Shown here piece after piece: positions 38,433 to 52,929 of a stretch of 64,000 nucleotides of DNA. Every line of letters begins with the position of its first letter. Position 1 is the stretch's first letter. The translations under genes and the position numbers were made by a program. The notes below the pieces were generated by a model. The model saw only the letters and a program-made list of their open reading frames with translations. It made no database searches and was not told the DNA's origin. Source of the stretch: Qipengyuania proteolytica (GTDB lineage: Bacteria > Pseudomonadota > Alphaproteobacteria > Sphingomonadales > Sphingomonadaceae); the NCBI RefSeq assembly GCF_019711565.1, contig NZ_JAIGNN010000002.1, positions 1 to 64,000 on the forward strand, in the 5' to 3' direction.

Positions 38433-38744
38433 ATGGACGACCAATTCAAGCTTCCCGAAGATTGCACCGACATGCGTGAAGTGCGGATCGGCGTCGATAC
38501 GACCGATCGCCAGTTGATGGAACTGCTCGATCGCCGCTTCGGCTACATGCGCGCCGCCGCGCGGATCAAGACCGACCGCAGCGTCGTACGCGACGAGGCC
38601 CGCAAGGCCGAGGTGATCGGCAATGCCCGGTCGGACGCCGCACAGCGAGCGCTGCCAGCGGAAAAGATCGCCGAAATCTGGGAGCTTCTCGTCGAAACCT
38701 CGATCGCCTACGAGCTCGAGGAGTGGGACGGCATCAGGGCTTAG
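38433..38744 (+). CDS. Chorismate mutase (AroQ type)
   Basis: A 103-residue all-helical protein: VDTTDRQLMELLDRRFGYM near residue 20, AARIKTD, then ARKAEVIGNARSDAAQRALP with the Arg and Lys residues that hold chorismate or prephenate. It converts chorismate to prephenate for phenylalanine and tyrosine; such short forms also resemble PchB-type isochorismate pyruvate lyases, so the assignment is by size and pattern. The ATG at 38433 is chosen; a GTG at 38421 is in frame. Its 3' end overlaps that of trmJ by 11 bases. Confidence 0.82.
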   Translation: MDDQFKLPEDCTDMREVRIGVDTTDRQLMELLDRRFGYMRAAARIKTDRSVVRDEARKAEVIGNARSDAAQRALPAEKIAEIWELLVETSIAYELEEWDGIRA

Positions 38745-39462
38745 GACCGCGTTCCAGGCTCGATAGCACGCCCCGCAAGGTGCGGACTTCCAGGTGATTC
38801 CAGCCAGGCTTGGTCAGCACGCCGCGCAAGGTGCGACGGGTTGCATCGGCGCGGCTTTCGGGGAGGAAGTATCCCTTCGGTTCGAGTAGCCGGTCGAGAT
38901 GCTCGATCAGGCCATCCAGTTCCTCCTGCGACGCGGGCGGCAGCAAGTCTTCCTGCGTCGGCTGCACGAGCGTCTCGTGCTTGGACCATTCGTAGGCGCA
39001 CAGGATCACTGCCTGCGCGAGGTTGAGCGAACCGAAGTCGGGATTGATCGGGACGGTCAGGATCGCGCGGGCGAGGGCGACGTCCTCCGTTTCCAGGCCT
39101 GAGCGCTCGGGCCCGAACAGGAAGGCGCTGCGCCCAACGGCACCCGCCATCTCGCGCGCGGCTTCCTCGGGGGTGACGACCGGCTTCGTGACGCCGCGCT
39201 TGCGCACGGTTGTCGCATAGACGTGGGCGCAATCGGCGACGGCCTCGGCGGTGGTCGCATATACCCGGGCCTTGTCGAGCACTTCGTCCGCACCCGCCGC
39301 AGCCGGACCGGCGGAGGGGTTGGGCCACCCGTCGCGCGGTTCGACCAGTCGCATCTCGGTCAGCCCGAAATTGAGCATCGCCCGTGCCGCCTTGCCGATA
39401 TTCTCGCCGAGCTGCGGGCGGACGAGAACGACGACCGGCTTGCGCTCGTCAGCCGCGCTCAT
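38734..39462 (-). CDS. trmJ: tRNA (cytidine/uridine-2'-O-)-methyltransferase TrmJ
   Basis: A 242-residue SPOUT-family methyltransferase with the deep knot: [19 protein letters not shown] at the start, [18 protein letters not shown] in the middle (SAM-binding) and [19 protein letters not shown] as motif 3. The C-terminal 70 residues are the helical extension typical of TrmJ, which methylates nucleotide 32 of tRNAs. Its ATG lies inside the 3' end of nrdR (14-base overlap), so the two are coupled. Confidence 0.9.
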   Translation of the reverse strand: MSAADERKPVVVLVRPQLGENIGKAARAMLNFGLTEMRLVEPRDGWPNPSAGPAAAGADEVLDKARVYATTAEAVADCAHVYATTVRKRGVTKPVVTPEEAAREMAGAVGRSAFLFGPERSGLETEDVALARAILTVPINPDFGSLNLAQAVILCAYEWSKHETLVQPTQEDLLPPASQEELDGLIEHLDRLLEPKGYFLPESRADATRRTLRGVLTKPGWNHLEVRTLRGVLSSLERGPKP

Positions 39463-39916
39463 TCGCGGCTTCCTGCACCGTGCTGGCGAATTCCTCGAAA
39501 TCGCGCGCCTCGCTGAAATCGCGATACACGCTGGCGAAGCGGATATAGGCGACGCTGTCGAGCTGGCGGAGGCCGTCCATCACGAGCTCGCCGATGCGCT
39601 GCGAGGGGATTTCCGCTTCGCCGGCGGTTTCGACCTGGCGCTGGATCCCCGAGACGAGCTGGTCGATCTGCTCCTGCGCGACATCGCGCTTGCGGCAGGC
39701 GAGCGAGATCGACTGTTCCAGCTTCGAACGGTCGAAGGGCTGGCGACGGTCGCCCGATTTGACCACCGTGACCTCGCGCAATTGCACGCGCTCGAACGTG
39801 GTGAAGCGCGCGCCGCATTTGGAGCATTGCCGGCGGCGGCGGATCGAGGTCGAATCCTCAGTCGGACGACTGTCCTTTACCTGGCTGTCGTCATGGGCAC
39901 AGAACGGGCAGCGCAT
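39449..39916 (-). CDS. nrdR: Transcriptional repressor NrdR
   Basis: A 155-residue zinc-finger/ATP-cone protein that senses dATP and ATP and represses ribonucleotide reductase genes. [17 protein letters not shown] supplies the first Cys pair, [17 protein letters not shown] the second, and the ATP-cone runs from about residue 45 ([20 protein letters not shown]). The full length fits. It starts one base after the stop codon of the small membrane-protein gene and overlaps trmJ at its end. Confidence 0.97.
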   Translation of the reverse strand: MRCPFCAHDDSQVKDSRPTEDSTSIRRRRQCSKCGARFTTFERVQLREVTVVKSGDRRQPFDRSKLEQSISLACRKRDVAQEQIDQLVSGIQRQVETAGEAEIPSQRIGELVMDGLRQLDSVAYIRFASVYRDFSEARDFEEFASTVQEAANERG

Positions 39917-40144
39917 TTACGGTCGGAGGCGCTTGTACAGCGCGAACCCGGCACCCGCCACGAGGCCGACCGGCCAGGTGATAACCGGCAGCAGACCGCC
40001 CGCAACGGCGCCGATCGCCGCGCCGACAAGCACCGGCTTGGTCGAGGGATGGTTCATGCCCTGGCGCGCCATGCCTTTGACCTCCTCGGTCGCGTCGGGA
40101 ATGAGGTCGTGGTCCTGGTGCTTGTTCGGGTCTTGCTCGGTCAT
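39917..40144 (-). CDS. Small membrane protein with Gly-rich hairpin
   Basis: A 75-residue protein: a charged start (MTEQDPNKHQDHDLIPDATE) and a hydrophobic Gly-rich stretch VLVGAAIGAVAGGLLPVITWPVG (about residues 38-60) ending with KRLRP, so probably a single membrane anchor with a cytoplasmic N-terminus. No family is recognised. It lies between glyA (11 bases away) and nrdR (adjacent) on one strand and is likely co-transcribed with both. Confidence 0.7.
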   Translation of the reverse strand: MTEQDPNKHQDHDLIPDATEEVKGMARQGMNHPSTKPVLVGAAIGAVAGGLLPVITWPVGLVAGAGFALYKRLRP

Positions 40145-40155
40145 GATCGGTATCC

Positions 40156-41469
40156 TCAGCGGCCCGGATAGACGGGGAAGGCGGCGCAGAGTTCGGCAAC
40201 CTTGCCGCGCACCTGCTCTTCGACCTGGCCGTCACCTTCGGGCCCATTGCGCGAGAGGCCTTCTACCACATCGCAGATGAGCTTGCCTATCTGCTCGAAC
40301 TCGGCCTCGCCGAAGCCGCGGGTGGTGCCTGCGGGCGTCCCGAGACGGATGCCGCTGGTCACGAAGGGGCTACGCGTGTCGTAGGGGATGCCGTTCTTGT
40401 TGCAGGTCAGCCAGGCGCGATCGAGACCCTTTTCGGCGTCCTTGCCGGTCACGTCCTTCGCGGTAAGGTCGACAAGCATCGAGTGGTTGTCGGTCCCACC
40501 GGAAACGACGCGCAGACCGTTCGCTTCGATCCCGCGAGCCAACGCGCGAGCATTCGCGACGACCCGCTGCGCATAGTCCTTGAAGTCCGGCCGCAGCGCC
40601 TCGCCGAACGCGACGGCCTTGGCGGCCACGACATGCATCAGGGGGCCGCCCTGGAGACCGGGGAAAACTGCCATGTTGAGCGGCTTGGTCAGCGCTTCGT
40701 CGTTCCACAGGATCACGCCCGAACGCGGTCCGCGCAGGCTCTTGTGCGTGGTGGTGGTGACGACATGCGCATGCGGGAAGGGCGAAGGGTGCGCGCCGCC
40801 CGCAACGAGGCCGGAAATGTGGCTCATGTCGACCATGAGATAGGCACCGACCTCGTCCGCCACGCGGCGGAAGGCAGCCCAGTCCCATTCACGGGAATAG
40901 GCAGTGCCGCCCGCGATGATGATCTTGGGGTTGTTGGCCTTGGCGAGCGCCATGACCTCGTCCATGTCGATCCGCTCGTCGTCCTTGCGCACGCCGTAGC
41001 CGACCGGATTGAACCACTTGCCGCTCATGTTGACCGGCGATCCGTGGGTAAGGTGGCCACCCGAATTGAGGTCCAGCCCCATGAAGGTATCGCCGGGCTG
41101 CAGGAGGGCGAGGAATACCGCCTGGTTCATCTGGCTGCCCGAATTGGGCTGTACGTTGGCGAAGCCGCAGCCGAACAGTTGCTTGGCGCGCTCGATGGCA
41201 AGCGTTTCGACCACGTCGGCATAATCGCAGCCTCCGTAGTACCGCTTGCCCGGGTAGCCTTCCGCATACTTGTTCGTGAACACCGAACCGGTGGCTTCGA
41301 GCACCGCGGTCGAGGCGATGTTCTCGCTCGCGATCAGCTCAATCTTGTCCTGCTGGCGTTTCAGTTCGTTGCGGATCGCGCCGTAGATCTCGGGATCCGC
41401 TTCGGCGAGCGTGTCGTGCCAGAAGCGGTCCATGGGATCGCGAGTGGTGTTTGCGGGCTGGGTTGCCAT
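40156..41469 (-). CDS. glyA: Serine hydroxymethyltransferase
   Basis: A 437-residue PLP enzyme interconverting serine and glycine with tetrahydrofolate. The PLP lysine lies in [34 protein letters not shown] is near residue 65, and [15 protein letters not shown] is typical. It starts four bases after the rpiB stop; [17 protein letters not shown] is the chosen start at 41469. It provides one-carbon units used by purL and other genes of the window. Confidence 0.97.
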   Translation of the reverse strand: MATQPANTTRDPMDRFWHDTLAEADPEIYGAIRNELKRQQDKIELIASENIASTAVLEATGSVFTNKYAEGYPGKRYYGGCDYADVVETLAIERAKQLFGCGFANVQPNSGSQMNQAVFLALLQPGDTFMGLDLNSGGHLTHGSPVNMSGKWFNPVGYGVRKDDERIDMDEVMALAKANNPKIIIAGGTAYSREWDWAAFRRVADEVGAYLMVDMSHISGLVAGGAHPSPFPHAHVVTTTTHKSLRGPRSGVILWNDEALTKPLNMAVFPGLQGGPLMHVVAAKAVAFGEALRPDFKDYAQRVVANARALARGIEANGLRVVSGGTDNHSMLVDLTAKDVTGKDAEKGLDRAWLTCNKNGIPYDTRSPFVTSGIRLGTPAGTTRGFGEAEFEQIGKLICDVVEGLSRNGPEGDGQVEEQVRGKVAELCAAFPVYPGR

Positions 41470-41473
41470 GGGT

Positions 41474-41911
41474 TCAGACCTCGGGATTGGAGAGCTTGTC
41501 GACGCGGCGCTGGTGGCGACCGCCTGCGAATTCGGTTTCGAGAAAGGCTGCAAGGCACGCCTTGGCCATGTCGCTGCCGGTCAGGCGGGCGCCCATGGCG
41601 ATGCAATTCGCGTCGTTATGTTCGCGGGCAAGGGCGGCGGAGAGCGGTTCCGATACCAGCGCACAGCGGACCGCCGGGTTGCGGTTGACGCTCATCGAGA
41701 TACCGATCCCGCTGCCGCACAGCGCCACCCCGCGCTCGGCCGTGCCATCGGCGACCACGCTCGCCAGCTTGTAGCCGAAGTCGGGATAATCGACACTGTC
41801 GGTGGTGTCGGGGCCGAGGTCGGCGACCTCATGGCCGTGCTCGATCAACCAGTCGCGCAGTTCGGCCTTGAGGTCGATGGCGGCATGGTCGGAGGCGATG
41901 GCGATACGCAT
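41474..41911 (-). CDS. rpiB: Ribose-5-phosphate isomerase B
   Basis: A 145-residue RpiB/LacA-fold isomerase of the pentose phosphate pathway. Start [32 protein letters not shown], and the active-site [17 protein letters not shown] with Cys as general base and the anion hole; [16 protein letters not shown] completes it. The ATG at 41911 is chosen; the frame upstream is not similar to the family. It leads rpiB-glyA-small membrane protein-nrdR-trmJ. Confidence 0.96.
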   Translation of the reverse strand: MRIAIASDHAAIDLKAELRDWLIEHGHEVADLGPDTTDSVDYPDFGYKLASVVADGTAERGVALCGSGIGISMSVNRNPAVRCALVSEPLSAALAREHNDANCIAMGARLTGSDMAKACLAAFLETEFAGGRHQRRVDKLSNPEV

Positions 41912-41970
41912 GCGGGCCACATAGGGACTGGAGGCGATTCGCGCGACCCTTGGACCGGGGTTTTCTTCCG

Positions 41971-42588
41971 CTAGGCCAGCTTTTTCGAGACCCACTTCCA
42001 CAAGGCCTTGGCTTCAAGTGCAGCCTTGCCGTTCGCGTCGATTTCGGACGCCACCTCGCCCTTCGCCGAGGAGCGGTGGAAATCGGCCCGCTCGCCGAAG
42101 GTCACCGGACAGGTTTGGAGGCCCAGACCCTTGGCGATTGCGCTTGCCTCCGCGACCTGCCGCGTAGCGCCGGACGGCACGGCGTTGAGGACGACGTAAG
42201 CGCTCTTTCTGGAGAACTCGATCAGCTCGGCAACCGCCTCGAGTGCGTGGAGATCGAAGGCCCGCGGGCGCGAGGGGATGAGGACGATATCGGCCGCCTT
42301 GATCGCTTCGCGCATGGCAGCCTCTGCATGGGGCGGCGTGTCGATCACGACGACATCGACCTCCCTCGCGGCATTTGTGATCGTGCGGGCGAGGCGCGCC
42401 GGCGGGCTGGTTACGACCACCGGCAGAAAATCCCCGCGCCAGTCGCCCCAGGCCGCAGCCGTCGCCTGCGGATCGGTATCGATCACGCAGGCAGGTTGGT
42501 TGGCCTGAACGGCACTGGCGGCGAGATGAAGCGCGAGCGTGGTCTTCCCGGACCCGCCCTTCTGGCTGACGACGGCAATGACAGACAA
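41971..42588 (-). CDS. Orphan ParA-family ATPase
   Basis: A 205-residue deviant Walker ATPase: VVSQKGGSGKTTLALHLAA is the Walker A with the signature Lys, DTDPQATAAAWGDW near residue 37 is Walker A', and VVVIDTPPHAEAAM is Walker B. There is no N-terminal HTH and no parB or parS beside it, so it is not a plasmid partition unit. ParA orphans of this type position cargo such as chemoreceptor clusters or carboxysome-like bodies or act in a cell-cycle switch. It is separate from rpoD by a hairpin at 42628. Confidence 0.9.
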   Translation of the reverse strand: MSVIAVVSQKGGSGKTTLALHLAASAVQANQPACVIDTDPQATAAAWGDWRGDFLPVVVTSPPARLARTITNAAREVDVVVIDTPPHAEAAMREAIKAADIVLIPSRPRAFDLHALEAVAELIEFSRKSAYVVLNAVPSGATRQVAEASAIAKGLGLQTCPVTFGERADFHRSSAKGEVASEIDANGKAALEAKALWKWVSKKLA

Positions 42589-42627
42589 TGTGGGGCTCCC
42601 CGGCTTGACTTGAGGTCGCTCTCTCCA

Positions 42628-42647
42628 GGCCCCTTTTACACGGGGCC
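42628..42647 (-). terminator. Hairpin after rpoD (possible terminator)
   Basis: GGCCCC at 42628-42633 pairs with GGGGCC at 42642-42647 around an 8-base loop, 24 bases after the rpoD stop and before parA. No T-run follows on the reverse strand, so it is only a weak terminator candidate. Confidence 0.35.
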
Positions 42648-42670
42648 GGACGCCTGTCCATGCAACGCCG

Positions 42671-44698
<2,028 letters not shown>

Positions 44699-44750
44699 AA
44701 GGTATGTCAACCCACTCTAGAGCTTCGCGCGAGCCCGACACCCGCGCCAA

Positions 44751-46607
44751 TCATGAATCCGAATCGTCCGGTCCTGCCGCTTTCCTGCGCCCGAACTGCT
44801 TCAACCGCTCGTTAAGGGCCAGCAACCGCTCGCGCAATCGGGCCTGCTCGGCGATGGAGCCTTCCGGGTCGCGTGCGAAACGCGCTGTCGCCTCCGCCAT
44901 AGCGGATTCCAGCGCGGGTCTTTCGACCAGCAGCGAAACGGCCTCGGCCAGATCCTCGCGCGCTTCATCCGGATCAGTGCCTTCATCAAGGAAGGCGAAA
45001 TGGGTTTTAGCCGGCAGGGCGGGAAGGCCTCGTTCGAGCGATATGGGCGATCCGTCACGCAAATCAAGCGTTTCGGCCGTCTCCAGCAACAAATCGATGG
45101 CGGGACCGACATTTTGGTCACGTCGGGCGAATTCGGACAGCGCCTGTTCGTGGCGCACGAGTTGGTCAGGAAAGCGGATCAGCCCGGCGATCACCGCCTT
45201 GGAAAAAGCATCGCGCGAGCCGCCGTCCATGGCGCGTCGAAGCTGGCTGGCCACCTCTGGGGAGACGGTGGCCGCCGGGCGGTTCCAGTCGCCTTTCTTC
45301 CACTCCTTGCGCGGCGTGAATTCGCGCTGTTGCCGGGGCGGGAAGGCGAAGGCCGAGAAGCGGTCGTTCAGCTCGCGGCGGTAGAGCGCCTTGATCTCGG
45401 CGTCCTGGATCTGGTCGACATGTCCCATCAGCCGTGCCTTCAGACCCGCCTTGTCTTCGGGCGAATTGAGGGGAGCTGCCGCCTTCTCGTATTCCCACAA
45501 GGTATCCAGCAGGCTGGCGGGCTTATCGAGCAGTGCCTCGATCGCGCCGACGCCTTTTTCGCGGATCAGGTCGTCGGGGTCCATGCCGGCCGGCAGGCGG
45601 ACGATGCTGAGCGAATGGCCGGGGCGCAGCAGCGGGAGCGCGCGACCGATGGCACGCATCGCGGCGCGCTGGCCCGCATTGTCGCCGTCGAAGCACAGGA
45701 TCGGCTTTTCGACCTGGCGCCAGAGCAGTTCGATCTGGTTCTCGGTCAGTGCCGTGCCGAGCGGGGCGACGGCTTCGGCGATCCCCGCGTTGGCGAGCGC
45801 GATCGCATCCATATAGCCTTCGACCACGATCATCCGCCCGCTTTGCCGGGCGGCAGGTGCGGCGCGGTGGAGATTGTAAAGCGTGCGGCCCTTGTCGAAG
45901 AGCGGCGTATCGGGGCTGTTGAGGTATTTGGGCGCCTTTGGATTGGCCTCCGCATCGAGGATGCGGCCGCCGAAGGCGATGACCCGGCCGCGTGTGTCGT
46001 GGATCGGCAGCATCAGGCGATTGCGGAAGCGGTCGTACGGCTCCTTGTCCTCGACGGTAATGCGCATCCCCGCTTCGATGAGCATCGGCTCCTCGAAGGC
46101 GCCGAGCGCGCGCTTGAGCGCCTGCCGATCCTCGGGTGCATAGCCGAAGCCGAACTCGCGGATGGTCGCGTCGGAGAAGCCGCGCCGGGCGAGATAGCTA
46201 CGGGCGTGCGCGCCCTCTGCGCCGCGGAGATTACCCTCGAACCATGCCTGCGCCGCGGCCGTCACATCGTGCAGGCTCGCGCGCTTCTCGGCCTGCTTGG
46301 CTGCGCGCGGATCGGGGGCGGGGACCTCCATCCCGGCTTCGGCGGCGAGCTCTTTAACTGCGTCCATGAAGGGCATGCCGCGCTGGTCGGTCAGCCAGCG
46401 GATCGCATCGCCATGCGCTTCGCAGCCGAAGCAGTGATAGAAACCCTTCTCGTCATTGACGTAGAAGCTGGGAGTCTTCTCGTTGTGGAACGGACAGCAG
46501 GCTTTGAACTCCCGTCCCGCCTTGGTCAGCCGCGTGGTGCGACCGATCACGGCGGACAGCGTGGTTCGCGCGCGCAATTCGTCGAGCCATTGGGGTGACA
46601 GGGCCAT
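44751..46607 (-). CDS. dnaG: DNA primase
   Basis: A 618-residue primase making RNA primers at the replication fork. The N-terminal CHC2 zinc-finger is CCPFHNEKTPSF with YHCFGCEAHGD (ligands Cys38, His41, Cys59, Cys62). The TOPRIM domain has VVEGYMDAIALANAG and CFDGDNAGQRAAMR. The C-terminal DnaB-binding region is helical and Arg-rich. Full length. It lies between the lipoprotein gene and rpoD, forming a yqeY-lipoprotein-dnaG-rpoD series on one strand. Confidence 0.97.
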   Translation of the reverse strand: MALSPQWLDELRARTTLSAVIGRTTRLTKAGREFKACCPFHNEKTPSFYVNDEKGFYHCFGCEAHGDAIRWLTDQRGMPFMDAVKELAAEAGMEVPAPDPRAAKQAEKRASLHDVTAAAQAWFEGNLRGAEGAHARSYLARRGFSDATIREFGFGYAPEDRQALKRALGAFEEPMLIEAGMRITVEDKEPYDRFRNRLMLPIHDTRGRVIAFGGRILDAEANPKAPKYLNSPDTPLFDKGRTLYNLHRAAPAARQSGRMIVVEGYMDAIALANAGIAEAVAPLGTALTENQIELLWRQVEKPILCFDGDNAGQRAAMRAIGRALPLLRPGHSLSIVRLPAGMDPDDLIREKGVGAIEALLDKPASLLDTLWEYEKAAAPLNSPEDKAGLKARLMGHVDQIQDAEIKALYRRELNDRFSAFAFPPRQQREFTPRKEWKKGDWNRPAATVSPEVASQLRRAMDGGSRDAFSKAVIAGLIRFPDQLVRHEQALSEFARRDQNVGPAIDLLLETAETLDLRDGSPISLERGLPALPAKTHFAFLDEGTDPDEAREDLAEAVSLLVERPALESAMAEATARFARDPEGSIAEQARLRERLLALNERLKQFGRRKAAGPDDSDS

Positions 46608-46643
46608 AAGGCGAAGGACCTTATAGGGCCGCCGGCGACACCG

Positions 46644-47336
46644 CTAGCGCGCCTTGCTGCCCTCCACAGGCTTGTCCTCAGCGGGGAACGGGCCGCTTGC
46701 GACCGACTGGTTGCCGTCGACCTCCAACAGGTAGCTTTCTGCGGGGCCTGCGGGCGGCAGCGTCGACTGCCACCAGAAGGTGAGGGTCGTCCCGGGCTTC
46801 CAGCCTTCGCCTTCGGTCACGCGCCAGATCAGCTGGCCGCTGTCGATCGAGATCGTGATTGCTTCCGGATCGCCTAGCGCGTTTTCGGCATCGGCCTTCG
46901 AATAGCCGACCGCCCCGCTGAACCCGTGCGCAGGCGCGGTGGTGCGGAAGAGCGTGGGGGGCGTCTCGACGACTTCCGGCCCCTCGGTCGGCTGCTCGGG
47001 CGCAGCGTCGGCCTCGGCCAGCGTCACGCGGTGGACATAAGTATAGAGCGTGCCTTCGGGCATGGAGCCGGGCACGCATTCCTGCGCATCCTTGGGACAA
47101 GCGACGAAGCTGGTCATCTGGCCGACCATGCGGTTCGCGGCGCTCAGGTCCGTCTCGACCTGCGGCCCCTGCGGCCCGACGATCTTCGCGCCGAGGCTGG
47201 CGAGGTCCAGATCGGCTGCCACCAGCGTGCGCGGTGCAGCAACCGTTGCGGTGGGCGTCGGCTCGGGAGCGGGCTCGGGATCGCTGCATGCGGCGACGAC
47301 GGCGAGCAGCGGCAGGGCGAGAGCGAGGCGGTTCAA
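46644..47336 (-). CDS. Putative lipoprotein
   Basis: A 230-residue protein with a lipobox: hydrophobic LALALPLLAVVAAC-SD, so Cys17 would be lipidated, followed by a Pro/Thr-rich linker (EPAPEPTPTATVAAP) and a soluble domain containing NRMVGQMTSFVACPKDAQEC with two Cys and a TFWWQSTLPPAGPAES strand. No family is recognised. The likely start is TTG at 47336, which overlaps the yqeY stop (TTGA); no better codon gives the lipobox. It is embedded between yqeY and dnaG. Confidence 0.7.
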   Translation of the reverse strand: MNRLALALPLLAVVAACSDPEPAPEPTPTATVAAPRTLVAADLDLASLGAKIVGPQGPQVETDLSAANRMVGQMTSFVACPKDAQECVPGSMPEGTLYTYVHRVTLAEADAAPEQPTEGPEVVETPPTLFRTTAPAHGFSGAVGYSKADAENALGDPEAITISIDSGQLIWRVTEGEGWKPGTTLTFWWQSTLPPAGPAESYLLEVDGNQSVASGPFPAEDKPVEGSKAR

Positions 47337-47785
47337 GACAGCGCCTCCTTCACCAGGCCGCTGGCCTTGCTCATGTCGAGCTGCGCCCCGTGGCGCGCCT
47401 TCAGTTCGCCCATCACGCGGCCCATGTCCTTCATGCCGTCCGCGCCCAGCTCGGTCTTGATCGCGGCGATCGCGGCGCGCGTTTCGTCCTCGCTCATCTG
47501 TTGCGGCAGGAATTCCTCGATCACCGCGAGTTCGGCCTTTTCCTTGTCGGCCAGTTCCTGCCGGCCGCCGCTTTCGTACATATCGATCGATTCGCGGCGC
47601 TGCTTGGCCATCTTCATCAGCACGTCGGTGACGAGCTCGTCGTCCTCGGGCTTCTTGTCCGAGGTCCGCAGTTCGATGTCGCGATCCTTGATCTTGGCCC
47701 CGATCAGGCGCAGCGCGGCGGTGCGCTCCTTGTCCTTCGCCTTCATGGCGATGACGGTTTCGGCCTGGATGTTCTCGCGCAGCAT
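47333..47785 (-). CDS. GatB/YqeY domain protein
   Basis: A 150-residue protein with the YqeY layout: an N-terminal helical part MLRENIQAETVIAMKAKDKE and a C-terminal domain related to the tRNA-binding tail of GatB (LPQQMSEDETRAAIAAIKTE, MKDMGRVMGELKARHG). The role is uncertain; related proteins may bind tRNA. It often lies beside dnaG-rpoD, as here. The ATG at 47785 is used. Divergent from carA with 152 bases of spacer, in which TTGACG at 47861 is a possible carA promoter box. Confidence 0.88.
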   Translation of the reverse strand: MLRENIQAETVIAMKAKDKERTAALRLIGAKIKDRDIELRTSDKKPEDDELVTDVLMKMAKQRRESIDMYESGGRQELADKEKAELAVIEEFLPQQMSEDETRAAIAAIKTELGADGMKDMGRVMGELKARHGAQLDMSKASGLVKEALS

Positions 47786-47937
47786 GATTAGTCCGTTCGG
47801 TAATCTGTGGATGGTTCGCGGCTCATTTAGAGCAGTGCGCCAATATGCCAAGGGTTCCGCTTGACGGGACCCACCCATGTCCCTAGCGGCTGGGACTTAG
47901 CACACATCGCCGGAAACCCCTGACTCGGAGAGCCCCA

Positions 47938-49116
47938 ATGGCCCTGTCCGCATTCTCGCACGCGCAGCCAAAAGGCGCGACGGGAGTCCTCGTCCTCGCG
48001 GACGGTACACTGATCTGGGGCAAGGGCTTCGGCGCGACCGGTTCCGCCGTGGGCGAGGTCTGCTTCAACACCGCCATGACCGGCTACCAGGAGGTGATGA
48101 CCGATCCCTCCTACGACAGCCAGATCGTCACCTTCACCTTCCCGCACATTGGCAATGTCGGCGCGAACGAGGAAGACGTGGAGAGCCGCGGGCTCGGCGC
48201 GGTCGGGCTGGTGGTGCGTCAGGAAGTGACTCCGCATTCCAACTTCCGCGCGCAGAACGAATTCGTCGAATGGTGTTCGCGCCACGGCAAGATCGGGCTA
48301 TCGGGCATCGACACGCGCGCGCTGACCCGCCGTATCCGCCTGAACGGCGCCCCCAACGCGGTGATCGCGCACAGCCCGCGCGGGACCTTCGATATCAAGG
48401 CATTGCGGCAGCAGGCGGCCGAATGGAGCGGGCTGGAAGGGCTGGATCTCGTCCCCGGCGTGACGCGCGGCGTGCTGGAAGACTGGCGCGGCGGGTACTG
48501 GCAGCTGGGCACCGGCTATGGCGCGGCGGACAATGCGAAGCCGCATGTGGTGGCGATCGATTACGGCGCGAAGGACAATATCTTCCGCAACCTCGTGAAG
48601 GCGGGCGCGAAGGTCACCGTGGTGCCCGCGCGCACCTCACTCGACGAGATCATGCGGCTGAAGCCCGATGGCGTGTTCCTCTCGAACGGCCCGGGCGATC
48701 CGGCGGCGACGGGCGAATATGCCGTGCCGGTGATCAGGGGGCTGCTGGACGCGGACGTGCCGCTGTTCGGCATCTGCCTCGGTCACCAGATGCTCGGCCT
48801 CGCGGCAGGGGCGAAGACCGCCAAGATGTTCCAGGGCCACCGCGGCGCCAACCACCCCGTCCAGCGCGTCGGGGAGGGGTGGGGCGAGAGCGAAGGACTC
48901 GTCGAGATCACCAGCATGAACCACGGCTTCGCGGTCGATGTCGACACGCTCCCGCCGGAGGTGGAGCAGACCCATGTCTCGCTGTTCGACGGCACCAATT
49001 GCGGGATTTCGATCAAGGGCAAGAAGGCATTCGGGGTGCAGTACCACCCCGAGGCGAGTCCTGGGCCGCAGGACAGCTTCTACCTGTTCGAGAAATTCGT
49101 GGGGATGTTGGGGTGA
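47938..49116 (+). CDS. carA: Carbamoyl-phosphate synthase small subunit
   Basis: A 392-residue glutaminase subunit: it hydrolyses glutamine and channels ammonia to CarB. N-terminal domain with GFGATGSAVGEVCFNTAMTG and GIDTRALTRRIRLNG, then a class I glutamine amidotransferase domain with the nucleophile Cys280 in GICLGHQMLGLA and the His-Glu pair in VQYHPEASPGPQ. Length and start are normal. Its stop overlaps the GTG of the following small gene (GTGA) by four bases. Confidence 0.97.
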   Translation: MALSAFSHAQPKGATGVLVLADGTLIWGKGFGATGSAVGEVCFNTAMTGYQEVMTDPSYDSQIVTFTFPHIGNVGANEEDVESRGLGAVGLVVRQEVTPHSNFRAQNEFVEWCSRHGKIGLSGIDTRALTRRIRLNGAPNAVIAHSPRGTFDIKALRQQAAEWSGLEGLDLVPGVTRGVLEDWRGGYWQLGTGYGAADNAKPHVVAIDYGAKDNIFRNLVKAGAKVTVVPARTSLDEIMRLKPDGVFLSNGPGDPAATGEYAVPVIRGLLDADVPLFGICLGHQMLGLAAGAKTAKMFQGHRGANHPVQRVGEGWGESEGLVEITSMNHGFAVDVDTLPPEVEQTHVSLFDGTNCGISIKGKKAFGVQYHPEASPGPQDSFYLFEKFVGMLG

Positions 49117-49470
49117 GGCGAACCCGCCTCATCTGGTTTGCATTAGGTGCGGCCGCGGTAGTCGCGGTCTTCGTAGTATCTCGTATTTTTACGCCGGAAA
49201 TTGAAATGCCCGTCATCGCCCATTTAGAGCTTATCGAGCCTGTTGATGACACTGGCGACATTACGGACGAGGATATGATTGCGAACCGAAGCGGCGCGTT
49301 AGCGCGCGACTGTGGTGCGCAATTTTTCGAGACGACGTTTCTCTACAACGATCACGCTCCAACTCTAGAAATCGCGCTGACGCCGGAAAATCAAAAAGCG
49401 ACAGAGTGCATCCTATCGCGAGCAGCTTCGCAAGCCATCCAGACCCGCATTATTTACCGCAAGGCGACCA

Positions 49471-49487
<17 letters not shown>
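49113..49487 (+). CDS. AT-richer small membrane-anchored hypothetical protein between carA and carB
   Basis: A 124-residue protein: after VRRTRL, one hydrophobic helix [20 protein letters not shown] (residues 7-26), then a soluble, probably periplasmic domain with two Cys (DCGAQFF near 69 and ECILSRA near 98). GC content is clearly lower than around it: three 60-base lines inside count 50, 45 and 55 percent. It is translationally linked to carA (GTGA) and runs 17 bases into carB. No family is recognised. A recent insertion in the operon is likely; a function with CarAB is unproven. Confidence 0.65.
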
Positions 49488-52818
<3,331 letters not shown>

Positions 52819-52842
52819 CAAGAACACACGCGATTTCCTCCC

Positions 52843-52894
52843 GACATTCGAACCGGATCGGCCCCGCAAGACGGCGGGCCGGGTTCGAATTGTC
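52843..52894 (+). promoter_or_regulatory. Long hairpin between carB and greA
   Basis: GACATTCGAACC (52843-52854) pairs with GGTTCGAATTGTC (52882-52894) with one bulged base, and the inner GGCCC/GGGCC (52860-52864, 52876-52880) extends the stem around AAGAC. No U-run follows. It lies 25 bases after the carB stop and 35 before greA, so it may end carAB transcripts or act in the greA leader. The GGTTCGAAT looks like a T-arm, but no tRNA can be drawn. Confidence 0.45.
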
Positions 52895-52929
52895 TGCAAG
52901 GGGAGGGTGGAACAGGAAGGAATGGGCCC

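Noticed and set aside
41912..41970. Glycine riboswitch before rpiB-glyA
   Set aside because: Only 59 bases lie between parA and rpiB, too few for the aptamer, and nothing similar is visible.
41971..42588. ParA as part of an integrated plasmid or partition locus
   Set aside because: No ParB, replication gene, repeats or composition change nearby.
52882..52894. tRNA fragment (GGTTCGAAT) between carB and greA
   Set aside because: It is one arm of a symmetric hairpin; no acceptor, D or anticodon arms can be drawn.
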